Shown in pieces: positions 1-11,683 of a stretch of 64,000 nucleotides of DNA. Within the stretch, counting starts at the first letter, position 1. Every line of letters begins with the position of its first letter. Source of the stretch: Bradyrhizobium sp. WBAH42. GTDB taxonomy: Bacteria > Pseudomonadota > Alphaproteobacteria > Rhizobiales > Xanthobacteraceae. The position numbers and the translations under genes are program-made. The notes under the pieces were generated by a model. The model had not been told where the DNA came from. It was given only the letters and a program-made list of their open reading frames with translations, and did not search any database. Where the stretch lies: positions 4,163,001-4,227,000 of the forward strand of contig NZ_CP036533.1 in NCBI RefSeq assembly GCF_024585265.1. Direction: 5' to 3'.

Positions 1-579
1 GTCCAGCACCGGAACCTTGCGATAGCCGCCGAGGCGCCCGCCTGCATCGATCGGAGCCGGACCCTGCAGCAGCCAGAGCGGCGCGACCAGCGCAAGCTTG
101 ATGATCTTGTCGTTATTGCCTGCGGTGTAAGCACCGGCCACCGAGCCGCCCCAGGACATGGCAACCAGATTGAGGCGCGCGATCTTGCGTTGCTTGAGGA
201 TATGCGCGACGGCGCTGGCGAGGTCACGCACACCGACCTCGGTGCGCACAAGCGGTTCGGACTGCTCCGGCGGCGCGTCCATCTCGGGCGGGCGGGTCGA
301 TTGGCCGTAGCCACGCACGTCGAGCGCGAAGACGTCGTACCCTTGGGCGGCGAGATAATCCATGAAGGAGCGGCCGCCGAGTGGCGTATCGAAGAGGCTT
401 TCCGATGAATAGGTCGCGCCGTGCATCATCAGGATGGTTCGCTCGGCGGAGAAGGTCTCGAGCGCCGCGGGTCGCTTGTTGCGCAAGTGAAGCGAGATTC
501 CGGCCGTGTCGCTCGGGATCATGAGATCCTCGACCACGATCTCGGGCCTGTCGGCGCGCGCATTAGCGTGCTGATTCAT
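1..579 (-). CDS. alpha/beta hydrolase, 3' end outside window
   Basis: The minus-strand reading frame stays open from an ATG at 579 to the window edge, giving the first 193 residues of an alpha/beta-fold hydrolase. The oxyanion region (LMMHGATYSS), the GYGQSTRP loop and the nucleophile elbow AMSWGGS are visible; the serine of MSWGG is the likely nucleophile. No signal peptide is seen, so it is probably cytoplasmic. A GGAG ribosome site lies 6 bases before the ATG. It starts 12 bases after the stop of the metallo-hydrolase gene, so the two are probably co-transcribed. The substrate is unknown; the catalytic Asp and His lie beyond the edge. Confidence 0.85.
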   Translation of the reverse strand, partial: MNQHANARADRPEIVVEDLMIPSDTAGISLHLRNKRPAALETFSAERTILMMHGATYSSESLFDTPLGGRSFMDYLAAQGYDVFALDVRGYGQSTRPPEMDAPPEQSEPLVRTEVGVRDLASAVAHILKQRKIARLNLVAMSWGGSVAGAYTAGNNDKIIKLALVAPLWLLQGPAPIDAGGRLGGYRKVPVLD

Positions 580-591
580 GATCGTCTCCTT

Positions 592-1527
592 TCAGACGAA
601 TTGCCAGGTAAAGCGTCCTCCGGTCCGGCTGATGCGGCCGACCGATGACTGTGCGAAATGGGTGGTGAAGATGGCTGCGCCCCGCTCGGCAGCATCCTCC
701 AGCACGAAGGCGCGCGAGCGCAACGCGGCCTCCGGGAATTCGCAGAAGCAGGAATTGAGCGAAGGCTCATACACCTGGAGCGGATGGTGCATGACGTCTC
801 CGGCGAACAGCGCCTCCTCGCCGCGCGAGACGAGGCGGATGGAGGCGTGATCGACGCTGTGGCCGGGCGTCGGAACGAACGAGATGCCTTCGATCAGCTC
901 GCTTCCGTCTACCGCGATGAGCCTGGCAAGCCCGGCCTCGATCACCGGCCGGACGCTGTCGTCATAGACGCGGTCGGCCGGCTTGCGCAGCGCGGGCCCG
1001 AGGGCCGGGGCAGGGCGGGCCGGTCCGGTCGGCTCTGCGCCTGTCGCGAGACTCTCGCCATAGGCCTGCTCGATCGCGGAGAACACGTAAGTCGCATTCG
1101 GGAAGGTCGGGACCCAGCGCCCGTCAATGAGGCGGGTGTTCCAGCCGACGTGGTCGGCATGCACATGCGTGAGCAGCACGTAATCGACCTGCTCCGGCGT
1201 GACACCCGCTGCGGCCAGCCGCGCCAGGAACGGCTCGTTGAGCCGGTGAAGCGGCGGGATCTCCGGCCGGTTCTTGTCATTGCCGGTGGCCGTGTCGATC
1301 AGGATCGTGTGGTGCGGCGTCCTGACCAGCCAGCTGTGAATGCTTTGGATGAAGGTGCCGGTCGCAGCATCGAACGAGCCCGCCTCCAGGCGGTCGCGAT
1401 GACGCTCCAGCGCCTGCGGCTCGCTTCCCGGAAAGAGCGCGTCGAACTTGAATGCGGCAAGCCGCAACTCGTCGATCCGCGTGATGGATGCTTCGCCGAC
1501 TTGATAGGTCTTGGCCGCGTGAATCAT
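592..1527 (-). CDS. MBL-fold metallo-hydrolase
   Basis: This 311-residue protein carries the metallo-beta-lactamase metal-binding motif HVHADHVGWN, a later TPGHSVDH histidine motif and a FAGDVMHH aspartate, the order expected for a two-metal hydrolase. Length and layout resemble the quorum-quenching-lactonase/AttM-like branch, but the substrate cannot be read from sequence. I chose the ATG at 1527 (MIHAAK) because a GGAGGA site lies 7-8 bases upstream; a longer frame to 1683 has no such site and no family homology. It is first in a minus-strand pair with the alpha/beta hydrolase and divergent from a LysR gene, its likely regulator. Confidence 0.88.
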   Translation of the reverse strand: MIHAAKTYQVGEASITRIDELRLAAFKFDALFPGSEPQALERHRDRLEAGSFDAATGTFIQSIHSWLVRTPHHTILIDTATGNDKNRPEIPPLHRLNEPFLARLAAAGVTPEQVDYVLLTHVHADHVGWNTRLIDGRWVPTFPNATYVFSAIEQAYGESLATGAEPTGPARPAPALGPALRKPADRVYDDSVRPVIEAGLARLIAVDGSELIEGISFVPTPGHSVDHASIRLVSRGEEALFAGDVMHHPLQVYEPSLNSCFCEFPEAALRSRAFVLEDAAERGAAIFTTHFAQSSVGRISRTGGRFTWQFV

Positions 1528-1708
1528 CAAGATGTCCTCCACTGGACCGCGGCTTGGGCCCTGCTTGCCCGGGCCGCGGTGTCCGTGAGGTACGAGGCGC
1601 GCCGCGCCTTGGGGAGAGCCGCGGGTTCGATAGGTCCCATCGACATCGTCGATATCGGAAGGCACGATAGGCCAGCTTTTCACGCCGCCGTTTTGGCCTT
1701 AACCCTCG

Positions 1709-1734
1709 CATCGCGGCCCGTTCGAGCCGCGATG
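1709..1734. promoter_or_regulatory. inverted repeat in the MBL/LysR divergent promoter region
   Basis: CATCGCGGC (1709-1717) and GCCGCGATG (1726-1734) form a perfect 9-bp inverted repeat with an 8-base spacer, about 23 bases before the LysR start. It could be an autoregulatory operator or a hairpin in the LysR leader. The position between divergent genes favours regulation; no protein can be assigned with certainty. Confidence 0.4.
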
Positions 1735-1757
1735 TGCCCTAGACGGAGGTGGCTCCG

Positions 1758-2702
1758 ATGCAGGATGCGGAACACGGCCGGGGTCGGCCGGCCGACGACA
1801 ACGATCTCGCCGAGATCGACCTCGGTCTGTTGCTGGCGCTGGAGGCTCTCCTGCGCGAGCGGAACGTGACGCGCGCGGCCTCCCGGCTCAATATCGGGCA
1901 GCCCGCGCTCTCGGCGCGGCTGAACCGGCTGCGGCAGATCTTTGCCGATCCGCTGTTCGTCCCCGCGGCGAGCGGGCGCGGCGTGGTGCCGACGACGAGG
2001 GCTGTGGAGCTCCAGACCGAGCTTGCCGACGTGCTCGGCAAGCTCCGTCGCATGGTGGAGGGGCCTGCTGTGTTCGACCCCGCCCGGAGCCAGCGCACCT
2101 TCGTCGTTGCCATCCACGAGAACCCGGCCGTGACGCTGGCACCCGGCTTGGTGGCAAGCTTGACCGCGATGGCGGAGCGGGCGCGGCTTGCTCTCGTTCA
2201 CCCCGCCCGCGATGTCGTGGATCAACTCGAAAGGGGAGAGATCGATATCCTGGTGACGGGAGCCGACCGCGCACATGGCGAGCTGATGCAGCGGCCGCTG
2301 TTCGAGGACGGCTTCCTGTCCGCACAGCGCAAAGATCATCCCCGTGGCAACGGCCCGCTCGATCTCGACAGCTTTTGCGCGCTCGACCATCTCTTGATCT
2401 CCGCCGATGGCGGTGGCTTCTCGGGCCTCGTCGATGACGCGCTGGCCGCGCTCGGCCGCTCGCGGCGTGTCGCCGTCTCGATCCAGACCTATGCGTTGGC
2501 GCCTGTTATCCTCGCGCACAGTGACTGCATCTGCACTCTGCCGCGGCGCTTCCTGATCCGCTTCGCCCACGAGCTCGATCTCACGCCCCCGCCGCTCGAT
2601 TTGCCGCCCGCTCGCATCGTCGCGCTGTGGCATCCGCGCAATCAGGAGGACAAAGGACACGCCTGGCTTCGCGAGTGCTTGTACCAGGCGGCTGCGGCTT
2701 GA
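1758..2702 (+). CDS. LysR-family transcriptional regulator
   Basis: A 314-residue LysR-type regulator with an N-terminal winged helix-turn-helix (LALEALLRERNVTRAASRLN then QPALSARLNRLR) and a C-terminal substrate-binding domain. The ATG at 1758 has a GGAGGT site 7 bases upstream, so I prefer it to the in-frame GTG at 1749, which overlaps that site. The domain order and TRAASRLNIGQPALSARLNRLR-type recognition region resemble the NodD/NahR side of the family. It is divergent from the metallo-hydrolase pair, the usual arrangement for a regulator of its neighbour. Confidence 0.9.
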   Translation: MQDAEHGRGRPADDNDLAEIDLGLLLALEALLRERNVTRAASRLNIGQPALSARLNRLRQIFADPLFVPAASGRGVVPTTRAVELQTELADVLGKLRRMVEGPAVFDPARSQRTFVVAIHENPAVTLAPGLVASLTAMAERARLALVHPARDVVDQLERGEIDILVTGADRAHGELMQRPLFEDGFLSAQRKDHPRGNGPLDLDSFCALDHLLISADGGGFSGLVDDALAALGRSRRVAVSIQTYALAPVILAHSDCICTLPRRFLIRFAHELDLTPPPLDLPPARIVALWHPRNQEDKGHAWLRECLYQAAAA

Positions 2703-2703
2703 T

Positions 2704-2727
2704 CTCGATGTGTGTCCTCACATCGAG
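2704..2727 (+). terminator. hairpin after LysR gene
   Basis: CTCGATGTG and CACATCGAG pair perfectly (9 bp, 6-base loop) starting 2 bases after the LysR stop codon. There is no T-run afterwards, so it may be a weak terminator or an mRNA 3' end stabiliser. Confidence 0.4.
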
Positions 2728-2789
2728 CTGATGGCGCCCTGCTGTTTCGTTCGCCTGTCAAGGCCTCTCGGCAAAAACATTCTTCTTTA

Positions 2790-3420
2790 CCGAAATTCGG
2801 AAATATCGTATGCGTCGCTCATCCCGGCTCATCCAAGAGGGGCGATCGTGATGTCGTCATGTTCGTGAGCCGGGCTTGCGGTGGACGCGGCAGCGTCGGG
2901 CGCGAGAGGTGCGGGCAGGGAGGGTAGTCCCCGGTGAGCCCGCGGCCGCGCGCAGACGAACGGCGCTGCTAGGCTTTGTCTCGTCTGTAAGTTTCCAGCT
3001 TTGTCGACAGGGCTCGGGAATACTGCGGCGAAATGGCGGGCCGTGCGTACGGCAAAACCGTGTGGTCCTGGCCGTCGTTGCTACGGTCAAGCCTTGGCGA
3101 ACGTGACATTGGCGTCAACCGGCGTCGTGTCAGCGACTTTCGCGAAGGTGAGGGAGGCCAGAAGGAATTCGGCTCCTGGGAGAGCGCGGCATAAGCCGTC
3201 CGGCCATCGCGCAGGGAAGGCCGAGTGTTTGGCTACACCTGTATGCTGCTGCGCGGTTCTTCCTGCGTGTGCTCTAGCGCAGCGGACCGCGGGTGCCAGT
3301 CGGCACCCGGTCTTCCCTGCGCCCTCTTGGATATGAGGGCGGCGAGATCAAGCAAATCTCGGGCGAAATGCGCCGCGAGAACGCGAAGGCGTGTCGGACG
3401 ACGAACAATTTTCCGAACCG
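2790..3420. repeat. gene-free stretch resembling a Bradyrhizobium interspersed repeat
   Basis: No reading frame here has a ribosome site or family resemblance. The conceptual peptides (for example CGPGRRCYGQAL near 3050-3090 and VCCCAV near 3240-3265) look like short spurious hypothetical proteins I recall seeing many times in Bradyrhizobium genomes, which suggests the DNA itself is a dispersed repeat. That recollection is not a search result. Its 3' part contains nested inverted repeats described as a separate candidate RNA. The real boundaries are unknown. Confidence 0.4.
3209..3322. ncRNA. candidate structured RNA or RNA-like repeat
   Basis: GCGCAGGGAAG (3209-3219) is perfectly complementary to CTTCCCTGCGC (3312-3322), and pairing can extend inward to 3223/3308 with one G-U. 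Inside this 11-15 bp closing stem are two hairpins: GCTGCGC/GCGCAGC (3248-3254 with 3277-3283) and GGGTGCC/GGCACCC (3291-3297 with 3302-3308, 4-base loop). Three nested helices in 114 bases suggest a selected multi-branched RNA fold. Strand, promoter and function are unknown; it matches no riboswitch class I can name. Confidence 0.4.
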
Positions 3421-3532
3421 ATGAGATCACCAAGTTTGCATTCCTCGCGCCCGGTATACCCGCCTGCCGCCTTCCTGAGCTGCCGTGCCGAGATGAAATG
3501 CAGTGAGTCGAGTCATTAGTCGCGCTTATGTC

Positions 3533-3561
3533 GCGAATTTTTACTTCCAATTTTACTTCGC
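3533..3561. promoter_or_regulatory. AT-rich repeat element upstream of the importer operon
   Basis: TTTTACTTC occurs twice as a direct repeat (3539-3547 and 3551-3559, 12-base period). The pair is enclosed by an inverted GCGAA/TTCGC (3533-3537, 3557-3561). It lies about 95 bases before the binding-protein start in an otherwise GC-rich stretch, so it may be a promoter or operator for the 3.7-13.2 kb operon. Confidence 0.3.
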
Positions 3562-3655
3562 AAAATCCCGCCCATAGCCTCAAGCGCAACTGATCACATC
3601 CGCAGGGATCGCTGAAGGTCGTTGCGGCCGCTCATTGTAACCAACGAGGGTTGCC

Positions 3656-5005
3656 ATGCTTGACAGGGATAAGGGGAATGCTGCTGCCGGCCATGCCGGA
3701 ACGAAGCCGGGGGAAGCAAAAAAGCTGAGCCGCCGCACGCTGTTGAAGGGTGCTGCAGCGGTTGCAGGCGCGGCCGCGGGAGCGGATGCGATCCGCGGAT
3801 TCCCGACCATCTGGGCGCAGGAGATCAAGGACATCGAGCTGCGCCATGTCGGCGTCTCCTATTCGGTGGTGAAGGCGATCGGCGACCAGGCCGCCAAGGA
3901 CCTCGGCTTCAAGGTGACGATGCAGAATCTCGACACCTCCGCCTCCATCAACCGCTTCATAAGCCAGCCTAATACGGTCGACATCGCCGATCTCGAGGGC
4001 TGGCAAGCCAAGCTGGCGGCGAAGCGCGGCGTGATCCAGGGCATCGAGGTCAAGAAGATCAAGGAGTTCGACAACATCCTGCCGATCTTCACCAAGGGCG
4101 AGATCGACGGCCACAAGATCCCGCGCCAGGGCATCTCGCCCTATGAGGCCATGTACATCGCCAAGCCCGACGCGACCGACCTCAATGACGGCGTCACCGA
4201 ATGGGCGACCTTCCTGCCGCAGGTCTACAACGCCGATTCCATCGGCTATCGCCCCGATCTCGTCGGCCACGAAGTGACCGAGTGGAAGGACCTGATCGAT
4301 CCCAAGTTCAAGGGCAAGGCTGCGATCCTCGACGTGCCCGCGATCGGCATCATGGACGCCGCGCTCTGCTTCGAGAGCGCCGGGCTGATCAAGTACGGCA
4401 ACAAGGGGAACATGACCAAGGAGGAGATCGACTTCACCTGCAACAAGCTGATCGAGCTGAAGAAGCAGGGCCAGTTCCGCGCCACCTGGACCACCTTCGA
4501 CCAGTCGGTGCAGCTGATGGCGGCGGGCGAGGTCATCATCCAGTCGATGTGGTCGCCGGCGGTGGCTGCCGTCCGAGTCAAGGAAATTCCCTGCGTCTAC
4601 GCGCCCGTCAACGTCAAGAACGGCAAGGAAGGCTATCGCGGCTGGTGCAACGGCATGGGCCTGATGAAGCATCTCTCGGGCAAGAAGCTCGATGCCGCCT
4701 ATGAATATCTCAACTGGTACCTCTCGGGCTGGCAGGGCGGCTTCGTCGCACGCTACGGCTATTACAGCCCGGTGCCCTCGACTGCGAAGAAATTCCTCAC
4801 CCCCGCGGAATGGGCGTTCTGGTACGAGGGCCAGCCCGCGCCGGAGGTGGTCAACGATCCCTATGGCGTTGCGATGGAGAAGGCCGGCACCAAGCGTGAC
4901 GGCGGCTCGTTCCTCGACCGCGTCAAGAACATCTCCTGCTGGAACACGCTGATGGACGAGGCCGCCTACATGAACAAGCGCTGGAACGACTTCAAGGTGG
5001 CCTGA
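3656..5005 (+). CDS. ABC transporter substrate-binding protein, Tat-exported (polyamine/opine type)
   Basis: A 449-residue extracellular binding protein of the PotD/spermidine-putrescine type. Residues 24-32 are a Tat signal (LSRRTLLKG) followed by a hydrophobic Ala-rich segment, so it is exported folded to the periplasm. The downstream order, two permeases and one ATPase, is that of a polyamine/opine/thiamine-type importer. The ATG has a GAGGG site 5 bases upstream. It begins an operon that also encodes a Mo hydroxylase and an amidase, so the imported compound is probably a nitrogen-containing molecule to be hydroxylated and hydrolysed. The actual ligand is unknown. Confidence 0.88.
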   Translation: MLDRDKGNAAAGHAGTKPGEAKKLSRRTLLKGAAAVAGAAAGADAIRGFPTIWAQEIKDIELRHVGVSYSVVKAIGDQAAKDLGFKVTMQNLDTSASINRFISQPNTVDIADLEGWQAKLAAKRGVIQGIEVKKIKEFDNILPIFTKGEIDGHKIPRQGISPYEAMYIAKPDATDLNDGVTEWATFLPQVYNADSIGYRPDLVGHEVTEWKDLIDPKFKGKAAILDVPAIGIMDAALCFESAGLIKYGNKGNMTKEEIDFTCNKLIELKKQGQFRATWTTFDQSVQLMAAGEVIIQSMWSPAVAAVRVKEIPCVYAPVNVKNGKEGYRGWCNGMGLMKHLSGKKLDAAYEYLNWYLSGWQGGFVARYGYYSPVPSTAKKFLTPAEWAFWYEGQPAPEVVNDPYGVAMEKAGTKRDGGSFLDRVKNISCWNTLMDEAAYMNKRWNDFKVA

Positions 5006-5029
5006 AACCTGCTTTCCCTGACGAAAGGC

Positions 5030-5051
5030 GCCGGCGCGGCGACGCGCCGGC
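5030..5051 (+). promoter_or_regulatory. GC-rich hairpin between binding protein and permease
   Basis: GCCGGCGCG and CGCGCCGGC form a perfect 9-bp stem closed by a GCGA (GNRA) tetraloop, 25 bases after the binding-protein stop and 32 before the permease start. Such hairpins commonly protect the binding-protein part of importer mRNAs and lower downstream expression. No T-run follows, so full termination is unlikely. Confidence 0.55.
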
Positions 5052-5082
5052 GGATGAGATTGACGTCGAGGCATTCGCTGAC

Positions 5083-5958
5083 ATGCAGCCGAGTTCTATT
5101 CCATCGCGATCCAATCTGGCCGGCTGGCTCTACGTCTCGCCGCTGGTCCTGGTGCTCGTGCCGTTCTTCGCGGCGCCGATCCTGGTGGTGCTGGCGGCGA
5201 GCTTCTTCGCCACCGACGGCTTTGGCGGCCTGACGCCGGGCTTCACGCTGGCGAGCTATGTCGAGGTGCTGCACTCGGCGCTGACGCTGAAGCTGTATCT
5301 GGCGACGATCAAGTTCACGGTGCTGACCTGGATCTTCACCCTGATCATCGGCTTCCTCGTTGCCTATTTCCTGGTCTTCCACGTCCGCAACCAGCTGCTT
5401 GCGATCGGCCTGTTCCTGCTCTGCACGGTGCCGTTCTGGACCTCGAACATCATCCGGATGATTTCGTGGATCCCGCTGCTCGGCAAGGAAGGCCTGATCA
5501 ATCAGGCGCTGCTGGCGATGGGCGTGATCCGCCAGCCGCTGGAAGTGCTGCTGTTCTCCGACCTTGCGGTGGTCATCGCCTATGTCCATCAGCTCACGAT
5601 CTTCATGATCGTGCCGATCTTCAATTCCATGGCGCGGATCGACAAGAAGCTGATCGAGGCCGCAATCGACGCCGGCGCCAGCCGTTTCGATATCATGCGC
5701 CTGATCGTGGTGCCGATGTCCAAGAGCGGCATCGCGCTCGGCACCATCTTCGTGGTCTCGATCGTCATGGGCGATTTCTTCGTGGTCAAGGTGATGTCCG
5801 GCGGCGGTTCCGCCTCGGTGGTCAGCGCCTTCTACGAGGACGTCGGCGTGCTGCAATATCCGACCGCCGCGGCGAGCGCCGTGTTGCTGACGCTTGTGCT
5901 GGTCGCGATCGTCTCGCTGATCCTGCGCACCGTCGACGTCAGGCAGGAGATCACGTGA
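5083..5958 (+). CDS. ABC transporter permease (PotB-like)
   Basis: A 291-residue inner-membrane permease with about six hydrophobic segments, starting with LYVSPLVLVLVPFFAAPILVV-like segment 1 at residues 15-40. The conserved cytoplasmic EAA loop is visible as EAAIDAGASRFDIMRLIVVP, the contact site for the ATPase. It pairs with the next permease to form the channel for the compound delivered by the Tat-exported binding protein. Its TGA overlaps the next gene's ATG (ATGA), indicating translational coupling. Confidence 0.9.
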   Translation: MQPSSIPSRSNLAGWLYVSPLVLVLVPFFAAPILVVLAASFFATDGFGGLTPGFTLASYVEVLHSALTLKLYLATIKFTVLTWIFTLIIGFLVAYFLVFHVRNQLLAIGLFLLCTVPFWTSNIIRMISWIPLLGKEGLINQALLAMGVIRQPLEVLLFSDLAVVIAYVHQLTIFMIVPIFNSMARIDKKLIEAAIDAGASRFDIMRLIVVPMSKSGIALGTIFVVSIVMGDFFVVKVMSGGGSASVVSAFYEDVGVLQYPTAAASAVLLTLVLVAIVSLILRTVDVRQEIT

Positions 5959-6854
5959 TGAGCGCGGTTCTCGCCGACATGCCGGAGACGGTTGCGCCTG
6001 CAACCAGCAAGGCGATCGCGCCGAGCAAGGGTGGGCGGCCCTGGACGTTCTATGTGCTGTCGGCGCTGTTCACGTTCTACGTGCTCGCGCTCTACGGCCC
6101 GATGTTCTGCATCTACATCCTGTCGTTCCAGGACATCCGCGGCGGCCTCGTCTTCCCGATGAAGGGCCAGTCGATGCACTGGTTCGTCGATCTCTTCACC
6201 CAGGTGCGCACCGGCGACGTCAAGGGCTCCTTCGACCGCTCCATCAAGCTCGCCGTGATCGTCACCGTCATCACGGTGGTGGTGTCGTTCCTCGCCGGGC
6301 TCGGCTTCCGCAAGCGCTTTCGCGGCGACACGTTCGTCTTCTACATGATGATCGGCAGCCTGGTCGCGCCCGGCCTCGTGCTCGGCCTCGGTACGGGCCT
6401 GTTGTTCCAGGCGCTCGGTCTGAATGCCAGTTGGTACACCTCGGCGCTCGGCGCGCAGCTATCCTGGACGCTGCCGTTCGGCGTGCTCGTGATGTTCGCG
6501 GTGATGTCGCGCTTCAATCATGCGTGGGAGGAGGCGGCTTACGATCTCGGCGCCAGCCGCTGGCAATCGATCTGGCTGGTGATGATCCCGGTGCTGGCGC
6601 CTGGCCTCGTCGCGGTCGCGCTGTTCGGATTCACGCTGTCCTATGACGAGTTCGCCCGCAGTCTTCAGACCGCGGGCTCACTGAACACCCTGCCGCTGGA
6701 AATCTGGAGCATGACGCTGAACGTCACATCGCCCTCGCTTTATGCGCTGGGCACCGTGACCACCGTCGTCTCCTTCATCGTGATCGGTGCCAGCCTCGGC
6801 ACCATCGTGCTGATCCAGAAGAAGCGCGGCAGCCGGGCAAAGGGATGGGAATGA
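5958..6854 (+). CDS. ABC transporter permease (PotC-like)
   Basis: A 298-residue second permease. The N-terminal 30 residues are Pro/Ala-rich and cytoplasmic, then about six membrane segments follow. The EAA loop is EEAAYDLGASRWQSIWLVMIP. I chose the ATG at 5958 because it overlaps the preceding stop as ATGA and because the longer frame upstream is only a shadow of the first permease. It overlaps the ATPase gene in the same way, so permease and ATPase translation are coupled. Confidence 0.9.
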   Translation: MSAVLADMPETVAPATSKAIAPSKGGRPWTFYVLSALFTFYVLALYGPMFCIYILSFQDIRGGLVFPMKGQSMHWFVDLFTQVRTGDVKGSFDRSIKLAVIVTVITVVVSFLAGLGFRKRFRGDTFVFYMMIGSLVAPGLVLGLGTGLLFQALGLNASWYTSALGAQLSWTLPFGVLVMFAVMSRFNHAWEEAAYDLGASRWQSIWLVMIPVLAPGLVAVALFGFTLSYDEFARSLQTAGSLNTLPLEIWSMTLNVTSPSLYALGTVTTVVSFIVIGASLGTIVLIQKKRGSRAKGWE

Positions 6855-7957
6855 AGAACGATCGCGGCGATATCGAGCTGGCAGGCGTCTGCAAGAGCTT
6901 TGACGGCATCACCAACGTCGTTGACGGCGTCAATCTGAAGATCGCAGACGGTGCCTATTGCTGCTTCATTGGCCCCTCCGGCTGCGGCAAGACCACCATC
7001 CTGCGCATGATCGCAGGCCATGAGGACCCGACGGCGGGCGAGATCGTGATCGGCGGGCAGAACGTCGTCGGCCTCGCGCCGGTGCAGCGCCGCACCGCGA
7101 TGATGTTCCAGTCCTACGCGCTGTTTCCGCACCTGACGGTTCGAGAGAACATCGCCTTTGCGTTGCGCGTGCGCGGCCAGTCCAAGGCGGATCGTCTGCG
7201 CGCGGCGGATGCCATGATCGAAAAGGTCCGGCTGACGAGCTTCGCCGATCGCCTGCCGGTCCAGCTGTCCGGCGGCCAGCAGCAGCGCGTGGCGCTGGCG
7301 CGCGCGGCGATCACCGAGCCGCGCGTGCTCTTGCTCGACGAGCCGCTGTCGGCGCTCGACGAGCAGCTCCGCGTCCAGATGCGCCAGGAGCTCAGGCGGA
7401 TGCAGCGGGAGCTCGGCATCACCTTCATTCACGTCACCCACACCCAGCTCGAGGCGATCGCCCTTGCGGATCTCGTCGTGGTGATGGAGCAGGGCAGGAT
7501 CAAGCAGGCGGGGGCGGCGCGCGAGGTCTATGCCCATCCGCACGATCGCTATGTCGCCGAGTTCATGGGAGGCCAGAACGTGCTGTCGGGCAGGGTGGAG
7601 AAGGTGAACGGTGCGAGCTTCACGCTCGCGCAGGCCGCGCCTGATGGCATCGAGGTGCCGCTCCAGGCCCGCCCGACCGTGAGCGTCGGCGACAAGGTCG
7701 ATATCGCCGTGCGACGCGACGACGTCGCGCTGGTGAGGCCCGGCAAGGCGCTGCCGCCGGGCTGTACCACGTCGCTGCCGAGCCGCGTGCTCGCGATCGA
7801 ATACCAGGGCTATTTCGTCAAGGTCATGCTCGACACCGTGCCGGACGACGAGTTCGTTGCCTATGTGCCGGAAAAGACCTTCTTTGCAGATCCCTTCACC
7901 GTCGGTGATGTCGTGATGGCCACATGGGCCACCGGCAGCGCACTTCCACTCGCCTAA
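6851..7957 (+). CDS. ABC transporter ATP-binding protein (PotA-like)
   Basis: A 368-residue importer ATPase. Walker [10 protein letters not shown], the Q-loop FQSYALFP, the signature [14 protein letters not shown], Walker [15 protein letters not shown] and the H-loop FIHVTH are all present. A C-terminal TOBE-like domain (about residue 240 on) suits the polyamine/opine subfamily. The ATG at 6851 overlaps the permease stop (ATGA) and has AAAGGG 7 bases upstream, so I prefer it to the ATG at 6845. It energises the two preceding permeases. Confidence 0.93.
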   Translation: MKNDRGDIELAGVCKSFDGITNVVDGVNLKIADGAYCCFIGPSGCGKTTILRMIAGHEDPTAGEIVIGGQNVVGLAPVQRRTAMMFQSYALFPHLTVRENIAFALRVRGQSKADRLRAADAMIEKVRLTSFADRLPVQLSGGQQQRVALARAAITEPRVLLLDEPLSALDEQLRVQMRQELRRMQRELGITFIHVTHTQLEAIALADLVVVMEQGRIKQAGAAREVYAHPHDRYVAEFMGGQNVLSGRVEKVNGASFTLAQAAPDGIEVPLQARPTVSVGDKVDIAVRRDDVALVRPGKALPPGCTTSLPSRVLAIEYQGYFVKVMLDTVPDDEFVAYVPEKTFFADPFTVGDVVMATWATGSALPLA

Positions 7958-7978
7958 AGACCCGTCGCGCACAGGAGC

Positions 7979-8470
<492 letters not shown>

Positions 8471-8472
8471 CC

Positions 8473-10860
<2,388 letters not shown>

Positions 10861-10871
10861 GGAGGATAACA

Positions 10872-11669
10872 ATGAAGCCATTTGCCTATCACCAGCCGGA
10901 CCAGATTCCAGATGCGGCCAAGCTCCTGACCTTGATCGAGGACAGCAAGCTCGTCGCCGGCGGCATGACGCTGATCCCGACACTGAAGCAGCGGCTGGCC
11001 AGTCCGGCCGCGCTGGTCGATCTGTCGAAGCTCGGAAGCCTCAAGGGCATCACCGACGACGGCGCCACCATCACCATCGGCGCCATGACGCCGCATGCGG
11101 TGGTGGCTGCCTCGAAGCTGGTGCAGACCAAGATTCCCGGGCTCGCCGCGCTGGCCTCGATGATCGGCGATCCCGCCGTGCGCAGTCGCGGCACCATCGG
11201 CGGTTCGGTCGCAAACAACGATCCGGCCGCGGATTATCCCGCGGGCGTGCTCGGCTTCGGCGCCACCATCGTCACGAGCAAGCGCGAAATCGCGGCAGAC
11301 AAGTTCTTCCTCGGCCTGTTCGAGACCGCGCTCGAGCTTGGAGAGATCATCACCGCGATCCGCTTTCCCGTGCCGGTCAAGGCGGGGTACGCGAAGTTCA
11401 AGGCGCCTGCGTCGCGTTACGCGCTGGTCGGTGTGTTCGTCGCGAAATTTGCCGATGGCGTTCGTGTGGCGGTCACTGGCGCCGGGCCCGGCGTGTTCCG
11501 CGTGCCGCCGATGGAGGCGGCGCTGTCGAGCCATTTCGATCCGTCCGCGATCGCGGCGATCAAGATCGACACCGACGGCCTCACCTCCGACATCCATGCC
11601 GAAGCCGATTACCGTGCGCATCTCGTCACGGTCATGGCCAAACGCGCCGTCGAAGCGGCGCTCAGCTAG
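10872..11669 (+). CDS. Mo hydroxylase medium subunit, FAD-binding (CoxM type)
   Basis: A 265-residue flavin subunit that takes electrons from the iron-sulfur subunit. FAD-binding motifs are AGGMTLIP (about residues 31-38) and TIGGSVANNDPAADYPA. Usual family length is 260-290. A GGAGG site at 10861-10865 lies 6 bases before the ATG. It completes the three-subunit enzyme. Confidence 0.92.
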   Translation: MKPFAYHQPDQIPDAAKLLTLIEDSKLVAGGMTLIPTLKQRLASPAALVDLSKLGSLKGITDDGATITIGAMTPHAVVAASKLVQTKIPGLAALASMIGDPAVRSRGTIGGSVANNDPAADYPAGVLGFGATIVTSKREIAADKFFLGLFETALELGEIITAIRFPVPVKAGYAKFKAPASRYALVGVFVAKFADGVRVAVTGAGPGVFRVPPMEAALSSHFDPSAIAAIKIDTDGLTSDIHAEADYRAHLVTVMAKRAVEAALS

Positions 11670-11683
11670 CTCTCTTAGGGTTC

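Noticed and set aside
2712..3589. Several overlapping frames of 70-120 codons
   Set aside because: None has a ribosome site, codon pattern or recognisable motif, and they overlap one another on both strands; the sequence looks like a non-coding repeat.
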